NCBI RefSeq assembly: GCF_010646885.2
Contig: NZ_CP050700.1
Coordinates: 5,462,001 to 5,526,000, forward strand
Length of the DNA stretch: 64,000 nucleotides
Direction: 5' to 3'
Source of the DNA: Desulfopila sp. IMCC35008
GTDB lineage: Bacteria > Desulfobacterota > Desulfobulbia > Desulfobulbales > Desulfocapsaceae
Below the pieces are notes generated by a model. That model saw only the letters and a program-made list of their open reading frames with translations, was not told the DNA's origin and made no database searches. Within the stretch, counting starts at the first letter, position 1. Every line of letters starts with the position of its first letter. The position numbers were made by a program, and so were the translations under genes. Positions 35,004-44,420 of this stretch are shown here, one piece after another.

Positions 35004-35932
35004 ATACAGCGATCCGGGTCTCCGGCCTGACCAAGACCTTCGGCCGTTTCACGGCGGTTGATTGCGTTGACATGAATATCCCCAAACAGACGGTGTACGG
35101 TTTTATCGGCCCGAACGGCAGCGGCAAGACCACGGCCATCCGCATGATGTGTGGTCTGCTCCAGCCCACAGCGGGAGAAATCGAGGTGCTGGGAATGAAA
35201 ATACCCGAACAGACTGAGCAGATTCGTCGTCAGGTGGGATACATGACCCAGAAGTTTTCCCTCTATTCCGACCTAAGCGTCCGCCAGAACATGCAGTTCA
35301 TGGCCAAAATCATGGGAGTTGGCCGCCGGGAAAGAAAAAAACGGATGCTGGATTTACTGGAGAAGTTCAAACTCTCGTCATTTATCGATCGGCGGGCAGG
35401 AGACTTATCTGGCGGCCAGAAACGAAGACTTGCCCTCGCCACCGCAGTTATTCATCAACCCAGATTGCTGCTGCTTGATGAACCGACCTCCGAGGTCGAC
35501 CCCAACACCAGGCGGGATTTCTGGGACGAACTCTTTGTAATGTGTGAGGCGGGAACGACCATCCTCGTCACTACCCACCTGATGGACGAAGCGGAACGGT
35601 GTCACAACCTGGCCATTATCAACGAGGGCAGGAAAGTGGCGGACGGCAGCCCGGCCGAGTTAAAAAAAGTACTCGGCGGACGTTTACTCTCCGTCAAGGG
35701 TCCTGATGTTCGCACCATCAGGAAGTTGTTGGCAGAAAGTCCTGAGGTACTGGCCATCACCCAGATCGGTATCTCACTAAGGATCATTCTCGCAGAAGAT
35801 GTGGCAGACGGACCGGCCAAGCTCGCCAATAGCCTGGCCGCGATTGGTGACAAAAAAATTGAGACGGTCACGCCTTCCATTGAGGATGTCTTTGTCATGA
35901 TGACCCGTGAAAATGGTGCCAACCATGGCTAG
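35000..35932 (+). CDS. ABC transporter ATPase, drug-efflux type
   Basis: A 310-residue nucleotide-binding subunit with Walker A GPNGSGKTT, Q-loop YMTQKFSLYSDLS, signature LSGGQKRRLALA, Walker B LLLLDEPTSEVDP and switch His in VTTHLMDEAE. The YMTQKFSLY variant and the C-terminal accessory domain match YbhF-like and drug-exporter ATPases. The GTG start at 35000 follows GGAGG and overlaps the adaptor stop. It has a single ATPase domain, unlike the duplicated YbhF. Confidence 0.94.
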   Translation: MNTAIRVSGLTKTFGRFTAVDCVDMNIPKQTVYGFIGPNGSGKTTAIRMMCGLLQPTAGEIEVLGMKIPEQTEQIRRQVGYMTQKFSLYSDLSVRQNMQFMAKIMGVGRRERKKRMLDLLEKFKLSSFIDRRAGDLSGGQKRRLALATAVIHQPRLLLLDEPTSEVDPNTRRDFWDELFVMCEAGTTILVTTHLMDEAERCHNLAIINEGRKVADGSPAELKKVLGGRLLSVKGPDVRTIRKLLAESPEVLAITQIGISLRIILAEDVADGPAKLANSLAAIGDKKIETVTPSIEDVFVMMTRENGANHG

Positions 35933-37043
35933 CTTTCCGCCTGTTGCCTCGCTGGTTCGCGTCCTGGCCGTGTGCCAGAAAGAGGTGATCCACTTGGTCC
36001 ACGACCGGTTGACCTTTGGCATGGTGGTGATGATCCCGTTGCTGCAGTTAGTCTTGTTCGGCTATACCATTAACACCGATGTCCGCCACGTTCCTGCTGC
36101 TGTCGCGGATCAAACAAACAACTCATTCTCCCGTCAACTGATCGCCGATCTGCAGGCAACCCAGGTGGTCGATTTCATTCATGGAGTTGACACCCCGCAA
36201 CAGCTCGAAGCGCTTATTCAGGATGGCTCGGTGGGTGCCGGGCTATTCATCCCGCCCGATGCGGAACGCCGCTATTACGAAGGTGACCGTTCAACGGGCC
36301 AGCTGCTGGTGGATGGCTCTGACACGACTCTGGCCGGGGCGGTACGCCAACTCGGCAATTTCCCCTTCATTCCCGGTGGAGCGGTAGCCAACCGGGACAG
36401 TGTTCCGACTCTTTCAGTCCGGCTCCTGTACAATCCGCAGAGTCGTGCAGCCCTGTTTACCGTACCCGGATTATTGGGTGTGATCCTGACCATGACCATG
36501 ATCATGTTTACGTCCATTGCTATCGTCCGCGAGCGTGAGCGCGGGAATATAGAGCTGCTCATCACCACCCCGATCCGCAATATTGAGCTCATGGTGGGGA
36601 AGATAACCCCCTATATCGGCATCGGCCTGATTCAGGTTTCGGTCATCCTTCTTCTTGGATCCCTGCTCTTTAATGTTCCTATCGGCGGGAAGCTGCTTCC
36701 GGTTTATTCGGCCTGCCTGGTATTCATCCTGGCCAACCTGACACTTGGCCTGATGATCTCCACCTTCGTCAACAACCAGCTGGCGGCCATGCAGATGTCA
36801 TTTTTCATATTATTGCCCTCCATCCTGCTGTCCGGCTTCATGTTCCCTTTTGTGGCCATGCCGGACGTCGCACAGAAACTGGCCGAAGTACTGCCACTCA
36901 CACATTTTCTACGAATAATCAGGGGAGTAATACTACGGGGAGAACAACTGAACGGAGCAGTCGGGGATTTACTGTATCTGGCCTGTTTTGCCCTGGTTTT
37001 CCTGATTATCAGCACCTTTCGATTCACCAAACGGCTCGATTGA
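35925..37043 (+). CDS. ABC-2 type efflux permease
   Basis: A 372-residue ABC-2 membrane subunit: helix near 25-45 (FGMVVMIPLLQLVLFGY), a large extracytoplasmic domain (about 50-175), then five helices including IVRERERGNIELLITTPI, the cytoplasmic coupling motif typical of YhhJ/YbhS/YbhR proteins. The ATG at 35925 overlaps the ATPase stop by 8 bp; a GTG at 35907 is possible. Only one permease gene is present, so it probably acts as a homodimer with the ATPase and adaptor to export a drug or lipid-like compound. Confidence 0.92.
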   Translation: MASFPPVASLVRVLAVCQKEVIHLVHDRLTFGMVVMIPLLQLVLFGYTINTDVRHVPAAVADQTNNSFSRQLIADLQATQVVDFIHGVDTPQQLEALIQDGSVGAGLFIPPDAERRYYEGDRSTGQLLVDGSDTTLAGAVRQLGNFPFIPGGAVANRDSVPTLSVRLLYNPQSRAALFTVPGLLGVILTMTMIMFTSIAIVRERERGNIELLITTPIRNIELMVGKITPYIGIGLIQVSVILLLGSLLFNVPIGGKLLPVYSACLVFILANLTLGLMISTFVNNQLAAMQMSFFILLPSILLSGFMFPFVAMPDVAQKLAEVLPLTHFLRIIRGVILRGEQLNGAVGDLLYLACFALVFLIISTFRFTKRLD

Positions 37044-37070
37044 TGCTGTCCCTCCGCAGGTAAAACCCGG

Positions 37071-38528
37071 TTATCTCTTCCAGAAAACCGGAAAGAAAAT
37101 CACCAGAGCAGAAAACATCTCAAGCCTCCCGACCAGCATATTCCAGGAAAGAAACCATTTGGTGGTATCGGAGAAAAAAGCGTAATTCTCACTTGGCCCT
37201 ATTGCCCCGAATCCGGGCCCGATATTCATCAAGGTTGCTATAATCGAACTAATCGCAGTGACGTAATCCACCGGATCGAAAAGAACAACGACACACCCAC
37301 CGACAAGTATTAGAAAGATATTGACAATAAAGTAGCATACCGCAAGATCAACCACTCCGGCTTCCACCGGCTTGCCGTTCAGTCTGACGGTATACACGGT
37401 CATCGGCTGGATAAAAATTTTACGGATTGATTCATACATGTACTTGCAGATCAGCACATAATGCACCACCTTTATGCCACTGGTAGTCGAGCCCGCACAG
37501 GCCCCAATAAAACAGACGGCAAAGAGGAACATGAGCGCAGCCTGGGGCCAAAGTTCGTAATCGGCGGTGGTAAAGCCGGTGGTGGTCAGGAGCGACACCA
37601 CCTGGAATGTCCCGTAGCGAAGAGAATCCCAAAATCCATCATAAGTCCTATTAGTATAAAGGACAAGACTGACCGACAGAGTGAAGACAAGAGTAAAGCT
37701 CACATACCAGCGAAACTCTGTATTTTGGAGGACGCTTTTTACATCGAGCATCGCCAGTTGGTAAAAGAGCACAAAGGTAACACCGCCAAGGAACATGAAC
37801 ACAATAGTTACCCAGTCGATGAAAGCGGAATCAAAGGCACCGACACTGGCATTCATGGTCGAATAGCCGGAGGTGGAAACCGTACCAAAGGCATGGCAGA
37901 GTGCATCGAACAGGGTCATACCGCCGGTCATGAGTAGCACGGTCTGCAGCAGGTTCAGGACAATATAAATGGACCAGAGCCAGAGCATGGTGTCCTTGTT
38001 GCGGGCCTTGAACTTCTCCCTGGTTATCACCTGGCCGGGACTTGATTCCGCCCTGAAAATTCGCACCCCACCCATGCCGTGGGGTAAAAAAATCAGGGTC
38101 AGGGTCAAAAAGCCCATCCCGCCGAGAAGATGGGTCTGGCTTCGCCAGAACAGCAGGCCGTGGGGTACCGACTCGATATCAGTCAGGATAGTAGCACCGG
38201 TCGTCGTATACCCCGACATCATCTCGAAAAAGGCGTCGGTAAACGAGGGTATGGAACCATGCAGTATGAAAGGGAGGGTGGAAACAGCGGATATAACGAC
38301 CCAGCCGAAAAAAGCCAGAAACAGCCCATCCTTCATGCTGAAATCGTAGTTCTTCCTGTAAATCCGTTTAAATACGACACCAACCAGCACAACAACCAGG
38401 GCGGAAACCAACAGGTCAACGAGATCATCTCCGCCATAGTAGAGCGAACAGAGAATCGGTAACACCATGGAACTGCCGGTAACGATCAACAGTACTCCGA
38501 AAACATTGGCTATCGAGCGGTAGTTCAT
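37071..38528 (-). CDS. trkH: Trk potassium channel subunit TrkH
   Basis: Inner-membrane K+ translocating subunit, partner of TrkA. The 485-residue protein has four M1-P-M2 repeats; the first filter region reads MMSGYTTTGATI, others TVSTSGYSTMNAS, VVSLLTTTGFTTAD and SIIATLMNIGPGFGAIG, with the filter glycines intact. WRSQTHLLGGMGFLTLTLIF is also diagnostic. It converges on the ABC permease gene and is followed on the same strand direction by no other Trk gene; trkA lies at 3917-5332. Confidence 0.95.
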   Translation of the reverse strand: MNYRSIANVFGVLLIVTGSSMVLPILCSLYYGGDDLVDLLVSALVVVLVGVVFKRIYRKNYDFSMKDGLFLAFFGWVVISAVSTLPFILHGSIPSFTDAFFEMMSGYTTTGATILTDIESVPHGLLFWRSQTHLLGGMGFLTLTLIFLPHGMGGVRIFRAESSPGQVITREKFKARNKDTMLWLWSIYIVLNLLQTVLLMTGGMTLFDALCHAFGTVSTSGYSTMNASVGAFDSAFIDWVTIVFMFLGGVTFVLFYQLAMLDVKSVLQNTEFRWYVSFTLVFTLSVSLVLYTNRTYDGFWDSLRYGTFQVVSLLTTTGFTTADYELWPQAALMFLFAVCFIGACAGSTTSGIKVVHYVLICKYMYESIRKIFIQPMTVYTVRLNGKPVEAGVVDLAVCYFIVNIFLILVGGCVVVLFDPVDYVTAISSIIATLMNIGPGFGAIGPSENYAFFSDTTKWFLSWNMLVGRLEMFSALVIFFPVFWKR

Positions 38529-38573
38529 ACAGGTCTCGTTGCAGGAAAAGTTGGCATAATCTAATAACGCCCA

Positions 38574-39284
38574 TCAAGCGATCGAGGTGATCTCTTCCTG
38601 CATCATTTCTATAACCCGCACCGGATCATCAGCCTTGGTAATCGGTCTGCCGACCACCACGTGATTTGCACCATCACCGATAGCGCTGCCTGCGGTGACG
38701 ATACGCTTCTGGTCATCAGCTAAAGTTTCAATATTCGCTCCGGGCCTGATTCCCGGGGTGACAATCAGCAGTTTATCACCAAGATCACTGCGTATCTTCC
38801 CTGCTTCAAGACCGGATGAGACCACACCGTCACAACCAAGCTCCAGGGCTCTTCTGGCCCTGAAAGCAACAAGATCTTCCACCGACTGGGTCATTCCCAT
38901 AGCCCGCAGATCTTCCTCACCAAAACTTGTCAATACGGTTACTGCCAGAAGCTGCATGTCGCCGCGTGCTTCCACCGCCGCCCGGATAATCGGGTCGTTG
39001 CCGTGGATGGTTGCATAGGTGACGCCTCTGCTGTTCACCTGCTCGACAGCCAGCTTCACCGTCTCCGGAATATCGAAAAATTTCAGATCCAGCATCACCT
39101 TGTGACCACGATCAACAATCCAGTCGACAATATTGAACCAGTCTGCCATAAAGAGCTGCAGCCCCACCTTGTAAAAGGTTACATGGGACTCACACTTCTG
39201 CACCATTTCCTTGGCAAGGACCGGATCTTCCACATCCAGGGCGACGATAATACGCTCATTTAAGGGGATTTTTTTTGTGCTCAT
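38574..39284 (-). CDS. pyrF: Orotidine-5'-phosphate decarboxylase
   Basis: Final step of UMP synthesis, in the cytoplasm. The 236-residue protein has the family length, the substrate Asp in IIVALDVED, the catalytic tetrad block VMLDLKFFDIPETVKLAV, and VTPGIRPGAN with the phosphate-binding GRPITKADDP loop. The ATG at 39284 follows AGAGAGAA; the frame extends upstream to 39374 without homology. It lies 42 bp after the anti-sigma gene on the same strand and may be transcribed with it. Confidence 0.95.
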   Translation of the reverse strand: MSTKKIPLNERIIVALDVEDPVLAKEMVQKCESHVTFYKVGLQLFMADWFNIVDWIVDRGHKVMLDLKFFDIPETVKLAVEQVNSRGVTYATIHGNDPIIRAAVEARGDMQLLAVTVLTSFGEEDLRAMGMTQSVEDLVAFRARRALELGCDGVVSSGLEAGKIRSDLGDKLLIVTPGIRPGANIETLADDQKRIVTAGSAIGDGANHVVVGRPITKADDPVRVIEMMQEEITSIA

Positions 39285-39325
39285 ACGTTCTCTCTTTAGG
39301 CTGTCTTGAATGATTTCCATCCCTT

Positions 39326-40231
39326 TTACTGCGTCTTGCCCTGTTCCGCAAGTATCGACAGGATTGGGCCGCACTGCTCTTTAACCCGGGAAGTCTCCTC
39401 TGAGTTGGGCAACAGCTCTATTACCCGCTCCAGAAGAGCGGCCTGGCTTGTATCTGCTCCCGCCAACAAGGTCTGCCCGTCATCATAGAGTGTTTGCCAG
39501 AATGGGGCGCCGGAATTACCGGTTTTGCACCCATATTCGACGACGATAAGCCATTTCGATACGGCTTCTGCATGATTGTCACCCTGAAGCCCGCTGTTCA
39601 ACTCCTCAGCTGCCCCTTCTTCTGCAAACGACTGGTCGGCCATTACCTCGGATTCGGGGACACTGTCTGTAAACTCCCTGCTCTGCGACTGGACAGCGCG
39701 CCTCTCCATCTTCCCAGGGACATTGCTTTCCCCGACGACAGAGGGGGCAGGCGCCGCCTCAGGAGGACGATGAAGCGCCTTCGCTTTGGCCTTTTCAGCC
39801 GGCGGCACTGTCTGCACCGGGCTCTTATCCTGTACCGGGGGCCGGGGGACCATTTCCTGCATCGGGATATCACGGCTGATGTTTATATAGAGCATCACAC
39901 TCGCAGCTATGGCCAGGGCCGAACCGAGATATCCCAAATTCCGAACCGTAACCAAGGGGGTTTTGCCGGATGAACCGGTCTCTACCGACATGAGACTGAA
40001 GCATATTGAGACCCACTCATCATAACAGACCTGGCAGGATGAAAAATGCTCCATTGCCTTCTCACGCTGTTCCGGCGTGCACATATTTGCTGCCACATCT
40101 GCCAGCTGTTCTGAGCTCAGGCATCCTTCGCTTTTCTCTCTTTCCTGTTTTTCCTGTTCTGCAGCCAATCCCATGTGGGCGGTCAGGAGGTCACTTTGCT
40201 TTTTTTGGTTCAGTTTTTCACTTTTTGCCAT
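39326..40231 (-). CDS. Membrane anti-sigma factor-like protein
   Basis: A 301-residue protein with an N-terminal cytoplasmic zinc-finger-like segment (His62, Cys66, Cys69 in EHFSSCQVCYDEW, with Cys51 before it), a transmembrane helix at about 98-118, a Pro/Ala/Lys-rich stalk and a periplasmic C-terminal domain of unknown fold. The H-x3-C-x2-C pattern is that of ZAS-type anti-sigma factors. It lies downstream of the sigma-like gene on the same strand, separated by a 251-bp gap that holds a repeat element. Role inferred from motif and position. Confidence 0.75.
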   Translation of the reverse strand: MAKSEKLNQKKQSDLLTAHMGLAAEQEKQEREKSEGCLSSEQLADVAANMCTPEQREKAMEHFSSCQVCYDEWVSICFSLMSVETGSSGKTPLVTVRNLGYLGSALAIAASVMLYINISRDIPMQEMVPRPPVQDKSPVQTVPPAEKAKAKALHRPPEAAPAPSVVGESNVPGKMERRAVQSQSREFTDSVPESEVMADQSFAEEGAAEELNSGLQGDNHAEAVSKWLIVVEYGCKTGNSGAPFWQTLYDDGQTLLAGADTSQAALLERVIELLPNSEETSRVKEQCGPILSILAEQGKTQ

Positions 40232-40340
40232 AGTTCATCCCGGTTTGGAAATTATACAACAACCGTTTTCTATCTCTGACGGACATTAGCCCGAACCGGT
40301 GAGAAATTCTGGTTGATTTCGTCCACACCCGGTTCTTTTT

Positions 40341-40483
40341 GTTTCCATTTAAAAACGTACCTCTTTGGTTAAGATCGAGGCGTTCATCAGGTTTTTACCG
40401 AAGGCATATAATCGATATTCCAAGGATAAAAGTCTGAAACACGACGATGACAATATACAAAAGGGTAGTTTCAGGATGGAAAC
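40341..40483. repeat. Dispersed repeat copy A with terminal inverted repeats
   Basis: About 143 bp. Left end GTTTCCATTTAAAAAC (40341-40356); right end GTTTCAGGATGGAAAC (40468-40483), its near inverse. The interior (AGATCGAGG, then GGCATATAATCGATATTCCAA, shared in parts, and GGATAAAA) matches copy B at 52391-52548. The right end reaches the stop codon of the sigma gene. Confidence 0.75.
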
Positions 40484-41319
40484 TATTTCATTAATTCCAT
40501 GAGTTCCTTATCAATTCCCGCCTCTTCGAAGGCAGAACGAATACGTGCAAGAAGACGACGCATACGCCCATGGGCTTGATGTCTGTTGTACCCCAGCATT
40601 TTACCGGCATTGGTAATGCTTACATCATCCTGGTAGCATAATTTCAACATCAGTTTCTCTTCATTTGCCAGAACAACCCGCACCTCTCCCAGCCGGGCCA
40701 GGTTGTTCTCCACAACATGCTCATCGAGGTCGGTCAGGGCAACAAACAAAAGGCGAAAAATCTCTTCTCTTTCATCTCCTTCAAAACGTTCCTGCTGCTC
40801 CCTGCGTGAAGATGCAGTCGCCTCACCGACAAGTTTCTCATCCCCTTGGATTTCAAGGCCCTGATGAGCTCCGCAATCAACCACTTCCTGTTTTATCAGC
40901 CAGGCAGCTTGCTCAGCATCCCCCTGCCCTCGCCACGTTGAAGATTGTTCGACGGTTGCCACCGCCGCCGTGATATCAAGACGTTCCAGGCAGAGGAGCT
41001 TATAGAGACGAAGCCAGGTCCCACCAAGAGTTGCGAGCCACTTGGGAGGACGCCTGCGCCCAAACCTTTTCCTTGCAAAATCCTCGAGTAAGCGATGGGT
41101 AACAGAGGCAAGAAAAGCCGGAAAAGAACTCCCCCGGAAGGCACGAACCCGGCGCCCATCGTCGGCAAGCAGGCCATCCATGACAAAGAGCGCGGCCTCT
41201 TCGGCGATCACCCTTTTGCCAAAACGTTTTTCCGACAGCCTGTTTATCATATCCCACTGGGCGACTACCTTCTCATTCCAGTCTTTCACATCCCTCACCA
41301 TATTACAGAAAATGGCCAT
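40483..41319 (-). CDS. ECF-like RNA polymerase sigma factor
   Basis: A 278-residue protein. The N-terminal part (about 20-100: LSEKRFGKRVIAEEAALFVM, then FPAFLASVTHRLLEDFARKRFG) looks like sigma region 2, and the C-terminal part (about 222-270: EKLMLKLCYQDDVSITNAGK, then LGYNRHQAHGRMRRLLARI) is a region 4 helix-turn-helix. The central linker is long for an ECF factor and poorly conserved. Neighbours are a ZAS-type membrane protein and a divergent VWA lipoprotein, a common grouping. The start has no clear ribosome site; Met7 or Met24 are alternatives. Its TAG stop directly abuts a repeat end. Confidence 0.78.
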   Translation of the reverse strand: MAIFCNMVRDVKDWNEKVVAQWDMINRLSEKRFGKRVIAEEAALFVMDGLLADDGRRVRAFRGSSFPAFLASVTHRLLEDFARKRFGRRRPPKWLATLGGTWLRLYKLLCLERLDITAAVATVEQSSTWRGQGDAEQAAWLIKQEVVDCGAHQGLEIQGDEKLVGEATASSRREQQERFEGDEREEIFRLLFVALTDLDEHVVENNLARLGEVRVVLANEEKLMLKLCYQDDVSITNAGKMLGYNRHQAHGRMRRLLARIRSAFEEAGIDKELMELMK

Positions 41320-41461
41320 TGTTCAGACTGTTATACCACTTTCGCCCTGAAAAATGAATTTTTTGCAATTTCCCGCAACACATCCAGCAAAAGGTTCCGT
41401 CAGTATCAATAACAACGGTGATCAATCATCTCGATCGATATTTCATTAAAAGGAGACATCC

Positions 41462-43228
41462 ATGAAACAAAACAGACAACTCCCAACACTGGCCCTGACA
41501 CTTTCCTTTGCCCTCATGTTCGGTTGCACATCCGTAAAGGAAACAAAAGAAGATCAGCGCCTTTCAGCGAACGGTCAGGCTCGAGTGGAAGCCAAAGGGC
41601 AAAAAAGTATACCACCCAAGCTTGAGGAAGCCGACATGGTATCTGCCGAAAACGAATCACTGGTTTCAGCCCTTTCCCCGAACGATGCTGCCATAAAGAT
41701 GCATCAACCTCCGCTTGCCGCTCGAAAGGTCAAGCTAGGCATGGAGGGTCGACGAATGACACCCGTCCCCGCGGCCAGCCAGGAAATCGGGTTCATCAGC
41801 CCCCCCTCCCATCAGAACCTGAACACTGAATCGTATACTCCCGTGAACGAAAACCGGTTCATCAACAGTCGTAACGATCCTCTCTCCACGTTCTCTATTG
41901 ATGTAGATACCGCTTCGTATGCCAACATCCGCCGGTTTATCAACCAGGGTAACCTGCCTCCTGTGGGCAGTGTCCGAATAGAGGAGATGATCAATTACTT
42001 CCAGTACGACTATCCGGAACCACAGAAAGACCCTTTTTCAATTTCCATCGAACCGGGCCCCTGTCCATGGAATATGGCACACCGTTTAGTCAAAATTGGT
42101 GTGCAGGCAAAGAAAATCCCGGCCCAATCCCTGCCCCCCTCTAATTTAGTATTTTTAATCGATGTATCCGGGTCCATGAATCAGGAGAACAAACTTCCCC
42201 TGTTGAAAAAGTCCATACTCATGCTGGTAGACAAGATGCGGGATACCGACCGGATCGGCATCGTTGTCTACGCCGGAAGTGACAGGGTTGTCCTGCAATC
42301 AACACCGGGCAGCCGTCGTGATGAAATCATAAAAGCGATTCAAAACCTGGGAGCCGGTGGCTCAACTCACGCTTCCAGCGGTATCCATACAGCGTATAAA
42401 CTTGCCGAACAGGGCTTTATGCCGGAGGGAAACAACCGGGTAATCCTGGCCTCGGACGGGGATTTCAATGTGGGGGTCACCACCCGCGGAGAGTTGGAAA
42501 AACTCATAACGGACAAACGACAAGCGGGTGTCTTCCTGACCGTGCTCGGTTTTGGCATGGGGAACTATCATGACGACACCATGGAAATACTGGCGGATAA
42601 AGGTAATGGCAATTACGCCTACATCGATTCACTGCTGGAAGCAAAAAAAGTACTTATCAAAGAAGGTGCCGGAACTCTCTTCACCCTGGCGAGCGATGTG
42701 AAGATTCAGGTCGAGTTCAACCCGGCCCTGGTCGGCGCTTACCGTTTGATCGGTTATGAAAACAGGGTACTGGCAGATGAAGATTTCCGTGATGACAAGA
42801 AAGATGCAGGTGAAATCGGGCTCGGCCATTCGGTCACCGCACTGTATGAAATCATTCCCCCGAATGGTGTGGATATCCCCGTAGTCGACAACCTGAAATA
42901 TGGCCGACAGGCTGCCACCGTCTCAGAACACATGGGTGAACTGCTTCATGTCAAACTTCGATACAAGCCAACAGCCAGTAGTTCTTCCCTGCTGATGGTA
43001 GCAAACGGAATGAACAACGAAGTTACCTTAGCCCAAACAAGTGACGATTTCCGTTTCTCTGCCGCTGTGGCCGGATTTGGTCTTTTGCTGAAAGATTCTG
43101 AGTTCAGGGGTAACCTCACCTACCCCGCCCTCATCGATATGGCCCGCGACAGCCGCGGAAATGATCGGCAGGGATATCGCGCTGAATTCATCAGGATACT
43201 TGAGACGGCTGAACTTCTGAGCCAATAA
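41462..43228 (+). CDS. VWA-domain (YfbK-like) lipoprotein
   Basis: A 588-residue lipoprotein: lipobox LMFGC (Cys22), low-complexity linker to about 130, VWF_N-like domain (NDPLSTFSIDVDTASYANIR, then PVGSVRIEEMINYF), VWA domain about 225-400 with an intact MIDAS (DVSGSMN, Thr of GGSTHASSG, Asp of ASDGDFN), and the C-terminal YfbK-type domain (DDFRFSAAVAGFGLLLKDS). This is the E. coli YfbK layout. It is divergent from the sigma gene with a 142-bp shared region, suggesting it belongs to that regulon. A hairpin follows the stop. Confidence 0.9.
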   Translation: MKQNRQLPTLALTLSFALMFGCTSVKETKEDQRLSANGQARVEAKGQKSIPPKLEEADMVSAENESLVSALSPNDAAIKMHQPPLAARKVKLGMEGRRMTPVPAASQEIGFISPPSHQNLNTESYTPVNENRFINSRNDPLSTFSIDVDTASYANIRRFINQGNLPPVGSVRIEEMINYFQYDYPEPQKDPFSISIEPGPCPWNMAHRLVKIGVQAKKIPAQSLPPSNLVFLIDVSGSMNQENKLPLLKKSILMLVDKMRDTDRIGIVVYAGSDRVVLQSTPGSRRDEIIKAIQNLGAGGSTHASSGIHTAYKLAEQGFMPEGNNRVILASDGDFNVGVTTRGELEKLITDKRQAGVFLTVLGFGMGNYHDDTMEILADKGNGNYAYIDSLLEAKKVLIKEGAGTLFTLASDVKIQVEFNPALVGAYRLIGYENRVLADEDFRDDKKDAGEIGLGHSVTALYEIIPPNGVDIPVVDNLKYGRQAATVSEHMGELLHVKLRYKPTASSSSLLMVANGMNNEVTLAQTSDDFRFSAAVAGFGLLLKDSEFRGNLTYPALIDMARDSRGNDRQGYRAEFIRILETAELLSQ

Positions 43229-43245
43229 GCCCCTTCCCCTACACA

Positions 43246-43275
43246 TACCGGGAGGTTACAGTGCTTCTCCCGGTA
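43246..43275 (+). terminator. Hairpin after VWA gene
   Basis: TACCGGGAG (43246-43254) pairs exactly with CTCCCGGTA (43267-43275) around a 12-nt loop, 18 bp after the stop. There is no T-run, so termination is likely but not certain. Confidence 0.5.
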
Positions 43276-43482
43276 CCAAAATCCACAATCCGCCTTTACA
43301 ATTTCCACGTGAAATTATACTCTACAAAGAGAGGTGACACATCACCGTCCTCTCTCCCGGAATTTTCCATATGTGCGCCGGGTTCACCCCTGTCGTCAGG
43401 GATCCGGCTTCACTCGTTATGCCCGAATTGGTGTGCCTAAGAACGGGTATGACTGTAACGTCAGACACAGGAGATCACACTC

Positions 43483-43767
43483 ATGACGGTCAAAATCTTC
43501 ATCAAACGAAAAGTTGCCGCTGATAACATTCTTGAGCTGACAGTGCTGCTGAAAAAACTGCGGGCTCTGACCCTGAGCCAACCCGGATACATCTATGGAG
43601 AAACATTAAAACGGGTCGATCACGATAATGAATGCCTGGTTATCAGCACCTGGCGCTCGCAGGAAGACTGGGATTCCTGGGTCAAAAATGACCAGAGAAT
43701 CACCATACAGAACGAAATAGACAGGCTGTTAGGCGAAAAAACAGAGTACGCCATTTACCAGGTATAA
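43483..43767 (+). CDS. ABM-fold (antibiotic biosynthesis monooxygenase-like) protein
   Basis: A 94-residue dimeric-barrel protein. KIFIKRKVAADNILELTVLL, then LTLSQPGYIYGETLKR and LVISTWRSQEDWDSWVKNDQ follow the ABM superfamily pattern. Members include heme-degrading enzymes, quinol monooxygenases and proteins of unknown role; the heme-ligand residues of IsdG are not evident. GGAG lies upstream of the ATG. It stands alone between the VWA gene and the oad operon. Confidence 0.82.
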   Translation: MTVKIFIKRKVAADNILELTVLLKKLRALTLSQPGYIYGETLKRVDHDNECLVISTWRSQEDWDSWVKNDQRITIQNEIDRLLGEKTEYAIYQV

Positions 43768-44049
43768 CAAAACATTACTCCCCTTTGCACCTGTCACGGC
43801 AAAGGGGAAAGTCTTTTATCCCTCCGTTGAAACCGGGTTTATTTTTCTCTCCTGCTTCAAGCCCTTGACAACTCATCATTCTTCATATAAGAAATTCTGA
43901 TTCTTTTAATTATTGTTATTACTTTGTGCACCAAAACCACTTAGTGTATATAGGGAACTTGTGGTTTTTTTTTAATACCAGGCTGAATACCCATTCAGTC
44001 CTTTTCGTGGTGCGATACACGCAAATTTTTTAAGGAGGTAGATCACTGT
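43768..44049 (+). promoter_or_regulatory. Upstream region of the oad operon
   Basis: A 282-bp non-coding stretch. TTGACA at 43865-43870 with TATAAG at 43886-43891 (15-bp spacer, short) is one candidate promoter; TATATA near 43945 is another. No operator symmetry was recognised. A strong AGGAGG precedes oadG. Confidence 0.35.
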
Positions 44050-44313
44050 ATGATTTTAGAAGGTATTAAACTGATGTTCGTCGGTATGACGACCGTCGTC
44101 CTGTTTCTCATCTTGATGATTATCCTCATTCAGCTCGTCTCTCGCCTCACAAAAGGAGCCACAGACAGAGAGCTTGAGGCTATCAGGCTTGAAAGAGAAC
44201 TTCTTGCCAGAAGCAAGAAGGAAAAACTCTCCCAGGAAAATCTGGACGATGACATTGCAGCTATTGCGGCAGCAGTTGCCGCCTATGAGGCGGAGCGTTT
44301 TGCAATAAGCTAG
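44050..44313 (+). CDS. oadG: Oxaloacetate decarboxylase-type Na+ pump, gamma subunit
   Basis: An 87-residue membrane protein with one N-terminal helix (GMTTVVLFLILMIILIQLVS) and a charged cytoplasmic tail with EELDDDIAAIAAAVAAY-like ending (here LDDDIAAIAAAVAAYEAER), as in OadG/MmdD subunits that hold the complex together and bind zinc or the alpha subunit. AGGAGG lies 11 bases before the ATG. First gene of the oad operon. Confidence 0.9.
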   Translation: MILEGIKLMFVGMTTVVLFLILMIILIQLVSRLTKGATDRELEAIRLERELLARSKKEKLSQENLDDDIAAIAAAVAAYEAERFAIS

Positions 44314-44420
44314 TCATTATCTCGTGATCAGAAGTGGACACATGAGAGAGTGGGCGACATAAATAGTATCGTTGTACCAGGTTGTTGCAGCAATTTTAAA
44401 CTTTAAGCGAGGAGAACAAA

